Shown: positions 1 to 5,300 of the stretch, piece by piece
Numbering within the stretch: the stretch's first letter is position 1
How the letters are laid out: each line of letters starts with the position of its first letter
Assembly: GCA_945861175.1 (NCBI GenBank)
Contig: CAMATR010000081.1
Span: 1-7,204, forward strand
Source: Chitinophaga pinensis
GTDB taxonomy: Bacteria > Bacteroidota > Bacteroidia > Flavobacteriales_D > Crocinitomicaceae
Length of the DNA: 7,204 nt
Direction: 5' to 3'
Translations under genes and position numbers: made by a program
Notes under the pieces: model-generated
The model's database searches: none
Seen by the model: only the letters and a program-made list of their open reading frames with translations
Told to the model about the DNA's origin: nothing

Positions 1-65
1 TTTGCTAACATTTTTGTCAATGTTGTTTTTCCTGATCCGATATTTCCTGCTACAGCGATGTGCAT
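1..65 (-). CDS. Deoxynucleoside kinase, N-terminal fragment
   Basis: This is the first 21 codons of a gene that runs off the left edge. It starts at an ATG read from 65 downwards. The visible peptide begins with a short hydrophobic beta strand and then the P-loop GNIGSGKTT, followed by LTKMLA. That combination, right at the N-terminus, is typical of the deoxyadenosine/deoxyguanosine/deoxycytidine kinase family, which phosphorylates salvaged deoxynucleosides with ATP in the cytoplasm. It lies 44 bases after the stop of the exported protein upstream, so it could be read through from the GH3 transcript. I see no convincing promoter of its own in that gap. Other P-loop kinases remain possible because only 21 residues are visible, but the GNIGSGKTT form favours the deoxynucleoside kinase family. 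Substrate preference cannot be judged. Confidence 0.82.
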   Translation of the reverse strand, partial: MHIAVAGNIGSGKTTLTKMLA

Positions 66-109
66 AAATCTATTAATTTGAACCGACTAAATTACAATAA
101 ATGAAAGAA

Positions 110-946
110 TTATTGGTGAATTTTCAGACTGTATTTTAAAATTTTATCCGAAGTCTTGAAATAGTAGTAATCACTTGATTTTTTAAATTCATAGATTTCA
201 TCTAACGGTAAATTAACTAAAGTTGTATTCTCACCATAAAGCTCACGAACATCTAGTTGGTCATTATTTAAACAGAAAACTTTACCAATTGAGAGATTTA
301 AAGAGCGAATACTTGACAAGGTATTCTCAGGACTGAAGTCATATTCATATAGAAGAGACCCATACATATCCAACTCGTAAAATGATCCATCATCGCTCAA
401 TAAAAAAAGATGCGTATCGAATTCAACCATCTCTTTTATATCAGATAAATTAAGTATTCCCTTTAAGTTTTTCACTTCTTGGTATTGTATTTTACCCGAT
501 AAATCCAACAGGAGTAATTTGGAATTCAATTGATCGAGTACCCAAACTTTATCAGGCTGAGAGGAAACAGCGACTAGAGAAGCCATTCCGATATTAAAAT
601 CTGACAATTCAATAAGGTTTTCACTCATTGTCAAAGTATTGTCCATAAGACACAATACCTGCTGTTCCTCCGAAAACAAAACAAGTTTCATAGTATTTAC
701 AGGCATTATCTCTTTAATGTTTCCAACAGATTTGATACTCTGGGCAAACTTTTGAACACCAAGAGAATCAAATTTCTGAAGCACTCTTCCATTGTTGAAA
801 TAAATATTCCCCAAAATATCTACCGCCCAAGATGTATTATCATCTACATGGTATTCCATTTGTTTTACCCAAAAGAATGAATCACTTTTCTGCGAAAACA
901 AAAAAGAATTTACTATAATATAAATTAAAGAGAGCACTAATTTCAT
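110..946 (-). CDS. Exported beta-propeller-like protein of unknown function
   Basis: I do not recognise a named family for this 278-residue protein. Residues 1-18 form a signal peptide: a lysine at position 2, a hydrophobic core, and a probable signal peptidase I site around FS-QK (18/19). There is no lipobox cysteine, so it is probably periplasmic or secreted rather than a lipoprotein. The mature part has spaced strand-turn-strand units of the kind seen in beta-propellers, for example ILGNIYF (44-50), KVWVLD (133-138) with LLLLDLSGKI (144-153), and HLFLLSDDGSFYELDMYGSL (179-198). I see no C-terminal type IX secretion domain and no catalytic motif. Its ATG overlaps the stop of the GH3 gene by four bases (ATGA), so the two are very probably translationally coupled, and the deoxynucleoside kinase follows 44 bases later. 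The gene call is secure; the fold is inferred and the function unknown. Confidence 0.85.
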   Translation of the reverse strand: MKLVLSLIYIIVNSFLFSQKSDSFFWVKQMEYHVDDNTSWAVDILGNIYFNNGRVLQKFDSLGVQKFAQSIKSVGNIKEIMPVNTMKLVLFSEEQQVLCLMDNTLTMSENLIELSDFNIGMASLVAVSSQPDKVWVLDQLNSKLLLLDLSGKIQYQEVKNLKGILNLSDIKEMVEFDTHLFLLSDDGSFYELDMYGSLLYEYDFSPENTLSSIRSLNLSIGKVFCLNNDQLDVRELYGENTTLVNLPLDEIYEFKKSSDYYYFKTSDKILKYSLKIHQ

Positions 947-2472
947 TTTACTATTTTATCTCTTAACATGATCAGCAATATTTGCTCCACAATTTCGCGA
1001 TTATTCGATAAGCGCGGCACTTTATGTTGTCCACCTAATTTGCCTTCAGACTTTAACCAATTATCAAATGTACCTGCATTTAATATTTTTATAATTGGTG
1101 AAGCCAAAACAAAATTGTTACTTCGTTTCGCATCGTAATCAGAATTTACCTCTCGTAACTTTTCATCTAATAAATTTGAAAATCGAGCTATTTCGTCTGG
1201 GTGTCTGGTAAATTCAATCAACCATTCATGAGCGCCACTTTCAATACCATTCATGAAAACTGGGGCAACAGTATACTCCCTAACAACTGCCCCTGTTTTA
1301 CTTGCTGCATGTGTAATGGCTTTATCGGCATTTTCTACAATCAGCTCTTCTCCAAATGCATTTATAAAACTTTTTGTACGACCTGTAACCCTGAATCTGT
1401 AAGGTGTTTTAGAAGTAAATTTCACAGTGTCTCCAACAATATAGCGCCATAATCCGCCATTGGTTGAAATTACTATCGCATAGTTAACATTTAGTTCAAC
1501 ACCAGCTAGACAGACAACTTCCTCAGAATCCACACCCTTGAAGGAGTGCATCGGAATGAATTCATAAAAAATACCATAATCTAACATCAACAATAATTCA
1601 TTTGAATTTATCTGGTCCTGCATCCCGAAAAAGCCTTCAGAAGCGTTATAAGTTTCCACATAATTCATCTTAGAATCCGGAATCAGGTTTTCAAACTGGG
1701 ATTTATAAGGCTCAAAACTAACGCCCCCATGCATGAACAACTCCAAATTTGGCCAAACCTCTTTCAAATTCTCTTTACCCGAAATTTCAAGTACTTTATT
1801 AGCCAATACCATTGTCCAGCTTGGAACACCCGCCAAGATATATACATCCTCATGAATTGTACTTTGTGCCATTTTCTCAATCTTTTCCTCCCATTCACTC
1901 ATAAGTGCAATATCTTTAGATGGTGTTCTACGGATTTCTGCCCACCACGGCAAATTTTTGACGAGTATAGCAGATAAGTCCCCAATGTAAGAACTTGCTG
2001 TTAGGTGATTGATTTGAGCACTTCCACCTACTGTAAGATGTTTTCCTTTGTAAAGTTTTCTATTTGGATGATTTTCATAATACATTGCCAAAAGATCTGT
2101 CCCTCCCTTGTAATGACATTCTTCCAATGAATCTCTGGTAACTGGTATCAATTTACTTCTACTTTCTGTCGTGCCAGATGATTTAGCAAACCATTTTGTT
2201 TCTGTTGGCCATAATAAATGTTGTTCACCAGAAATCAATCTGTCCACATATTGCTTTATGTCATTGTATTCCTGCAATGGCACTTTTTCATTGTAATGCT
2301 CGTAAGTCCTAATGAGTTCGTAATTGTATTTTTTTCCCCATTCCGTTTCAGTCCCTAAATTGATTATTTTCTCAAATAGCTCACTTTGCACCTCAAGCGG
2401 ATATTTACGAAAAAGATCGATTTGGTGTATTCTCTTTTTCATTACCCATGCAAATATGGAATTAAATGGCAT
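943..2472 (-). CDS. GH3 family (auxin-responsive promoter-type) acyl-adenylating protein
   Basis: This is a full-length (509 residue) bacterial member of the GH3 family, part of the ANL adenylate-forming superfamily. Plant GH3 enzymes adenylate an acyl acid such as jasmonate or indoleacetate and transfer it to an amino acid; the substrate of the Bacteroidetes members is not known to me. Visible motifs are the phosphate-binding loop SSGTTESRSK (98-107), YNASEG (275-280) in the ANL motif II position, IVGD (345-348), VTGRT (362-366) at the hinge to the C-terminal domain, and a conserved lysine-rich GKLGGQHKVPR (477-487) near the end, where a catalytic lysine is expected. All catalytic regions are intact. 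There is no signal peptide or membrane segment, so it is cytoplasmic. The ATG at 2472 is preferred over the internal ATG at residue 11 because residues 1-10 (PFNSIF...) look like other members as I remember them. It heads the transcript that also carries the exported protein. Confidence 0.93.
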   Translation of the reverse strand: MPFNSIFAWVMKKRIHQIDLFRKYPLEVQSELFEKIINLGTETEWGKKYNYELIRTYEHYNEKVPLQEYNDIKQYVDRLISGEQHLLWPTETKWFAKSSGTTESRSKLIPVTRDSLEECHYKGGTDLLAMYYENHPNRKLYKGKHLTVGGSAQINHLTASSYIGDLSAILVKNLPWWAEIRRTPSKDIALMSEWEEKIEKMAQSTIHEDVYILAGVPSWTMVLANKVLEISGKENLKEVWPNLELFMHGGVSFEPYKSQFENLIPDSKMNYVETYNASEGFFGMQDQINSNELLLMLDYGIFYEFIPMHSFKGVDSEEVVCLAGVELNVNYAIVISTNGGLWRYIVGDTVKFTSKTPYRFRVTGRTKSFINAFGEELIVENADKAITHAASKTGAVVREYTVAPVFMNGIESGAHEWLIEFTRHPDEIARFSNLLDEKLREVNSDYDAKRSNNFVLASPIIKILNAGTFDNWLKSEGKLGGQHKVPRLSNNREIVEQILLIMLRDKIVK

Positions 2473-2483
2473 ATGTCATTTAT

Positions 2484-2512
2484 TTAAACTAAGTTAATCA
2501 ATAGAAAACAAA
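2484..2512 (-). promoter_or_regulatory. Candidate promoter for the GH3 transcript
   Basis: Read on the minus strand there is TTTG (2512-2509), a 17-base spacer, and TAGTTTAA (2491-2484). The second element matches the Bacteroidetes -7 consensus TANNTTTG at all but the last position. Transcription would start near 2479, giving a leader of only about 7 bases before the ATG at 2472. The -33 element lies inside the T-tract of the preceding terminator, so ending one transcript and starting the next share the same DNA. The assignment rests on consensus matching only. Confidence 0.4.
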
Positions 2513-2537
2513 AAAGCCATTCTTATCGAATGGCTTT
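2501..2537 (-). terminator. Intrinsic terminator ending the pterin/Bax-inhibitor operon
   Basis: A perfect 10-bp inverted repeat, AAAGCCATTC (2513-2522) and GAATGGCTTT (2528-2537), encloses a 5-base loop. On the minus strand the stem is followed at once by a U-rich run (TTTTTTGTTTTC, 2515-2504). This is a textbook rho-independent terminator. It sits 25 bases past the stop of the 32-residue protein. On the plus strand no T-run follows, so it is directional. Confidence 0.9.
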
Positions 2538-2562
2538 AGAAATTTACGAGTATTTATGGGTA

Positions 2563-2661
2563 TTAACCCCAAATAAGAACACAAGCGATAACGGCTAACA
2601 CAAAGATCGTATAGATTGTACCTAATGCTACTGTTGAACCTTCGAAAAAATTATCTGGCAT
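2563..2661 (-). CDS. 32-residue single-helix membrane microprotein
   Basis: This short ORF (ATG at 2661, TAA at 2563) lies between the Bax-inhibitor gene and the intrinsic terminator. The protein starts with a short polar, acidic segment (MPDNFFEGST, 1-10) followed by one uninterrupted hydrophobic helix (about 11-31) containing VLAVIACVLIW, and it ends one residue after the tryptophan. A single cysteine (27) lies in the helix. I recognise no family. Support for it being real: it fills its gap well, stops just before the terminator, starts 39 bases after the upstream gene, has a TAATTTTG element about 17 bases upstream of its ATG, and shows the composition of a clean transmembrane segment rather than random AT-rich sequence. 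It may modulate or stabilise a membrane partner, possibly the Bax-inhibitor protein encoded beside it; that is inference. Gene finders with a length cutoff would omit it. Confidence 0.72.
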   Translation of the reverse strand: MPDNFFEGSTVALGTIYTIFVLAVIACVLIWG

Positions 2662-2677
2662 AATGAATGTTTTTTAT

Positions 2678-2704
2678 CAAAATTAAAAAATAATTATTAA
2701 TCAA
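2678..2704 (-). promoter_or_regulatory. Candidate internal promoter for the microprotein
   Basis: On the minus strand TAATTTTG (2685-2678) is an exact match to the Bacteroidetes -7 element TANNTTTG. A TTG lies 16 bases upstream at 2704-2702, a weak and slightly close -33 element that falls inside the end of the upstream coding region. Transcription would start near 2673, about 12 bases before the microprotein ATG. The surroundings are very AT-rich, so a chance match is quite possible. Confidence 0.3.
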
Positions 2705-3417
2705 TCTCTTGAACCGAAAATTCTCAAAAGAGAAAGAAATAAGTTTACAAAAAGAATGTAAAGTTGAAGTCCACCAACCAATGAAAGCTTATTTCTATCA
2801 ACACCTGAAAGAGAGCTGTCTTGAGAAACACCTTTCAATTGCTGCATGTAGTAAGCTGTCAAGCCAGTGAAAACAAATACACCAACCACAGCGATAATGA
2901 AATCTAACATTCCATTTCCTATGAACATATTTACAATTCCAGCGATGAACATCCCAATAAAAACCATGTAAAGAAGACTTCCAAATTTGGTCAAATCTGT
3001 TTTTGTTGTATAACCAAGTATCGCCATTCCCGCAAAAGCTCCTGCAGAAACGAAGAATGTAGAGGCGATTGCAGCACCAGAGTAGACCAAGAAAATCGTT
3101 CCCAAACTCAAGCCCATTAAAGCAGAATAAGCAATAAAAAGCCCAAGCAGAACACTCATGGAAAGTGACCTATAACCCCACTGAATAACTAATCCGAGGG
3201 CTAGTGGGGAGAATGCTACCACATAAAACATTGGTGAAATAGAGGCTCTATCAGCGCTTAAAAAGTACTGCGCGAAAAATTCTGGGGTACCACAAGTGTA
3301 AGCTATAACACCAGAAATACCAAGTGCCCCAAACATATAGCTGTAAACACTGCGGAAGAATTCACGAGAAATTTCTTGCGTGTAACCTTCCTGAGAATCG
3401 ATAATATTATTGTTCAT
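2701..3417 (-). CDS. Bax inhibitor-1/YccA family membrane protein
   Basis: This 238-residue inner-membrane protein belongs to the Bax inhibitor-1 (TMBIM, UPF0005) family. After a polar N-terminus of about 20 residues it has about seven hydrophobic segments (roughly 24-42, 62-80, 86-103, 104-124, 125-137 with 147-166, 170-189, 214-234). The C-terminal signature GGLQLYILFVNLFLSLLRIF (215-234) is the family's last helix. Members such as B. subtilis YetJ are pH-sensitive calcium leaks, while YccA in E. coli interacts with the FtsH protease. Two acidic positions of the family are changed here: the usual AYDTQ-type aspartate is tyrosine (Y190 in TAYYMQ), and the LYLDF-type aspartate is leucine (L222), so the di-aspartyl pH sensor appears to be missing. 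Its ATG lies 2 bases after the folE stop, so it is co-transcribed and probably translationally coupled. The membrane microprotein follows 39 bases downstream. Family assignment is secure; transport activity is not. Confidence 0.93.
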   Translation of the reverse strand: MNNNIIDSQEGYTQEISREFFRSVYSYMFGALGISGVIAYTCGTPEFFAQYFLSADRASISPMFYVVAFSPLALGLVIQWGYRSLSMSVLLGLFIAYSALMGLSLGTIFLVYSGAAIASTFFVSAGAFAGMAILGYTTKTDLTKFGSLLYMVFIGMFIAGIVNMFIGNGMLDFIIAVVGVFVFTGLTAYYMQQLKGVSQDSSLSGVDRNKLSLVGGLQLYILFVNLFLSLLRIFGSRD

Positions 3418-3419
3418 TG

Positions 3420-4010
3420 TTAATGTAATTTTGCTTGCACCAAATTAATAAATTCTTTTCTTGTTGCATCATTTTTGAGAAATAATCCTGTAAATGCGCT
3501 CGAAGTTGTAACTGAATTTTGTTTCTGAACTCCGCGCATCTGCATGCACATGTGAGCACATTCGATTACCACTGCAACGCCTTTCGGATTTAAAGTTCTT
3601 TGAATACAATCACGAATCTCTATTGTAAGTCTCTCCTGCACTTGTAATCTTCTTGAATAAGCATCTACTACCCGCGGCACTTTGCTCAATCCAACAATTT
3701 TACCATCGGGAATATAGGCTACGTGAGCTTTCCCGAAAAAGGGTAGCATGTGGTGTTCACACATTGAATAAACTTCAATGTCCTTCACAATAACCATTTC
3801 GGAATATTCTTCGTGGAATATTGCTTGTTTAATCAAATCATCAGGATTAATGTCATAACCATGCGTCAAAAACTGCATTGCTTTGGCAACTCTCTCAGGT
3901 GTCTTAATTAAGCCCTCACGCTCAGGATTCTCACCAATTTGTCTTATGATATCTTCGTAATGCTCGGATAACTTATTAGTTATTTCGTCATTGTATTTTT
4001 CTTCTTTCAC
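3420..4010 (-). CDS. folE: GTP cyclohydrolase I (FolE)
   Basis: FolE converts GTP to 7,8-dihydroneopterin triphosphate, the entry step to folate and also to queuosine and biopterin-type pterins. It works in the cytoplasm as a homo-oligomer with a catalytic zinc. The 196-residue protein carries all expected residues: zinc ligands C84, H87 and C155, the catalytic histidines H86 (in MCEHHMLPF) and H153 (in ECAHMC), and the conserved MRGVQKQNS.TTSS segment (158-171). NPEREGLIKTPERVAKAM (28-45) is the usual N-terminal family block. The start is GTG at 4010; no in-frame ATG lies closer to the family's N-terminus, and the first internal ATG is residue 45, inside the conserved domain. It follows the PTPS/QueD-family gene after 34 bases and precedes the Bax-inhibitor gene by 2 bases, so it is inside an operon. 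The neighbour that uses its product makes the pathway link direct. Confidence 0.97.
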   Translation of the reverse strand: MKEEKYNDEITNKLSEHYEDIIRQIGENPEREGLIKTPERVAKAMQFLTHGYDINPDDLIKQAIFHEEYSEMVIVKDIEVYSMCEHHMLPFFGKAHVAYIPDGKIVGLSKVPRVVDAYSRRLQVQERLTIEIRDCIQRTLNPKGVAVVIECAHMCMQMRGVQKQNSVTTSSAFTGLFLKNDATRKEFINLVQAKLH

Positions 4011-4030
4011 AAAATGCGCTTTCTTGATTT

Positions 4031-4057
4031 AGAACATTTTAAACTTAAAATGGTTCT
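4031..4057 (-). other. Intercistronic hairpin between the pterin synthase gene and folE
   Basis: AGAACATTTTA (4031-4041) pairs with TAAAATGGTTCT (4046-4057) across a 4-base loop, with one unpaired G; it would form an 11-bp stem on the minus-strand RNA. It covers the stop codon of the upstream gene (4047-4045) and ends about 20 bases before the folE GTG. No U-run follows in the minus direction, so it is not a terminator. It could be an RNA processing or stability element, or it could affect folE translation. The stem is AT-rich and only moderately stable. Confidence 0.4.
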
Positions 4058-4476
4058 TTTCCTCCGTAATATTCAACATAATTATTCTCAGTCTCAACCA
4101 GTTTGATTTTTACTAGTTCTCCACCAGCTTTTCTAATTGGATCCTTAATACGCTGCCAGACTTGAATAGCAAGATTTTCAGTAGAAGCAAGTATTCCATT
4201 TAGAAACGGCACGTCCAAATTCAAATTCTTGTGATCCAATTGCTCAATCACTTCTTCTTTTAAAATAGTACTCAAATCCTTAAGATTTATAACAAAGCCA
4301 GTATCCTCACTTGGCACACCTTTTACTGTAACAAAGATTTCAAAATTATGCCCATGCCAATTCTTGTTGCTGCATTTACCGAAAACCTCCCAGTTTTTTT
4401 CATCTGACCAGTCTTCTCTCCACAACTTATGAGCGGCATTAAATGTCTCCCTCCGGGTAATGTAGATTTTATTCAC
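4045..4476 (-). CDS. 6-pyruvoyl-tetrahydropterin synthase / QueD family protein
   Basis: This T-fold enzyme of the COG0720 family acts on 7,8-dihydroneopterin triphosphate, the product of FolE encoded next. QueD members make 6-carboxytetrahydropterin for queuosine; PTPS members make 6-pyruvoyl-tetrahydropterin for tetrahydrobiopterin. With the start used here (143 residues) the zinc ligands are H16 (NAAH), H41 and H43 (HGH), the catalytic cysteine is C35 (FGKCSN), D81-H82 (QLDHKNL) complete the triad, TEN (99-101) is the family motif, and E128 (VETE) is the pterin-binding glutamate. The C-x5-HGH spacing is that of mammalian PTPS (C42, H48, H50), whereas E. coli QueD has C-x3-HGH, so an automatic queD name would be uncertain. 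The frame stays open to a GTG at 4494, but that codon lies inside the promoter -7 element. The GTG at 4476 gives the MNKIYITRRETFNAAH start expected of the family. It is the first gene of a four-gene operon. Confidence 0.92.
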   Translation of the reverse strand: MNKIYITRRETFNAAHKLWREDWSDEKNWEVFGKCSNKNWHGHNFEIFVTVKGVPSEDTGFVINLKDLSTILKEEVIEQLDHKNLNLDVPFLNGILASTENLAIQVWQRIKDPIRKAGGELVKIKLVETENNYVEYYGGKEPF

Positions 4477-4493
4477 TTTTCGAAAAATATGCA

Positions 4494-4524
4494 CAAAGAT
4501 ACTTGAGAATTCTCAAATCCAAAA
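4494..4524 (-). promoter_or_regulatory. Promoter of the pterin/Bax-inhibitor operon
   Basis: On the minus strand TTTTG (4524-4520) is followed by an 18-base spacer and TATCTTTG (4501-4494). Both elements and their spacing match the Bacteroidetes housekeeping consensus TTTG/TANNTTTG almost perfectly. Transcription would begin around 4489, about 13 bases before the GTG at 4476. This is why the GTG at 4494 cannot be the start of a transcript made here. Confidence 0.75.
4503..4516. promoter_or_regulatory. Perfect 14-bp palindrome in the promoter spacer (operator candidate)
   Basis: TTGAGAATTCTCAA reads the same on both strands and lies wholly between the -33 and -7 elements of the pterin operon promoter, starting one base from the -7 box. 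A dimeric repressor bound here would block RNA polymerase. I do not recognise it as the site of a known regulator. Confidence 0.5.
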
Positions 4525-4531
4525 TAACTCA

Positions 4532-4569
4532 TTGATCAAGTGCAGTTAATTATACTTAATTTTATTTCG
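4532..4569 (+). promoter_or_regulatory. Weak candidate promoter for the tlyA-like gene
   Basis: TTG (4532-4534) and TAATTTTA (4557-4564, one mismatch to TANNTTTG at the last base) are 22 bases apart, at the long end of the accepted range. Transcription from it would start at or next to the GTG at 4569, giving a leaderless message. The TTG is part of a small palindrome, TTGATCAA (4532-4539). The region is AT-rich and the match could be chance. Confidence 0.3.
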
Positions 4570-5300
4570 TGGAAGAAAGATTAGACAAGTTATTGATCCA
4601 ACGAAACCTTGTAAGTTCTCGAGTGAGAGCCGAACAAATAATTCGTGAAACGGGTGTAAAGGTAAATGGTAAACTCATTACTAAAACCGGAAAAAAAGTA
4701 CCTGTAGACGCCCACTTAGAAATGATTAGTGAAGAACTGCCATGGGTTTCTAGGGGTGCACTCAAACTTTTGGAAGCAATGAACCATTGGAATCCTTCTC
4801 TATCCGGAGGTATTTTCATGGATATTGGATCGTCAACAGGTGGTTTTACGGAAGTATTACTTCAAAAAGGCGCGAAAAAGGTGTATTGCATTGATGTCGG
4901 AAAGGATCAATTGCATTCAAAACTAAGAAATGATGTTCGTATTGTTTCATATGAAAAAACACATGTTCGCGAACTTACGAACCATTTGATTGATGAGATT
5001 TGTGACGGCTGTGTTATCGATGTCTCCTTTATTTCACTTACGAAAGTGTTTCCATTTATTCATTCTTTTCTAAAAAAAGATTCAATTGTAATTGCATTAA
5101 TTAAACCTCAATTTGAGGTGGGAAAGGAAAATATTACCAAAGGGGGAATCGTAAAAAACAAAAGTTTATACCCCGAAGTAATCGAAATGATTAAAAATAA
5201 TGGCCGCACAAATAACCTTGCATATGTTGATCACATTTCTTCCCCAATATTGGGAGGAGATGGTAATGAAGAGTTCTTAATGCTTTTGAAAAAAGTCTAG
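4569..5300 (+). CDS. TlyA family S4-domain / FtsJ-like RNA methyltransferase
   Basis: This cytoplasmic S-adenosylmethionine-dependent methyltransferase resembles TlyA, which 2'-O-methylates cytidines in ribosomal RNA (16S and 23S in mycobacteria, and 16S only for the shorter type). Residues 1-60 form an S4 RNA-binding domain (ERLDKLLIQRNLVSSR at 3-18, then GVKVNGKLI at 29-37). The Rossmann methyltransferase domain follows, with SRGALKLLEA (61-70), the SAM-binding loop DIGSSTGGFT (85-94) and CIDVGKDQLHSKLR (107-120). A K-D-K-E tetrad is intact as K66, D151 (DVSFIS), K179 (IKPQFE) and E234 or E235 (GDGNEEF). At 243 residues it is a little short of M. tuberculosis TlyA. The start is GTG: a stop codon at 4557 lies in frame just upstream and no ATG precedes the S4 domain. 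It diverges from the pterin operon and probably forms its own transcript. The family also used to be called hemolysin A; no membrane-lytic feature is seen. The rRNA target is inferred. Confidence 0.92.
   Translation: MEERLDKLLIQRNLVSSRVRAEQIIRETGVKVNGKLITKTGKKVPVDAHLEMISEELPWVSRGALKLLEAMNHWNPSLSGGIFMDIGSSTGGFTEVLLQKGAKKVYCIDVGKDQLHSKLRNDVRIVSYEKTHVRELTNHLIDEICDGCVIDVSFISLTKVFPFIHSFLKKDSIVIALIKPQFEVGKENITKGGIVKNKSLYPEVIEMIKNNGRTNNLAYVDHISSPILGGDGNEEFLMLLKKV

Noticed and set aside
1201..1452. 83-codon plus-strand ORF
   Set aside because: It is antisense inside the GH3 gene, whose motifs are intact on the other strand; it has cysteine-rich, low-complexity composition, no promoter and no family resemblance.
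1729..1977. 82-codon plus-strand ORF
   Set aside because: It is also antisense to GH3 with no supporting context; a shadow of the real frame.
2440..2442. Internal ATG (residue 11) as the GH3 start
   Set aside because: The first ten residues look like the family N-terminus, and the ATG at 2472 is correctly placed after the candidate promoter.
2513..2537. Possible bidirectional action of the terminator hairpin
   Set aside because: No T-run follows the stem on the plus strand and there is no plus-strand gene to its left that would need one.
4562..4819. 85-codon minus-strand ORF
   Set aside because: It is antisense to the S4 and SAM-binding parts of the TlyA-like gene, which is clearly the coding strand.
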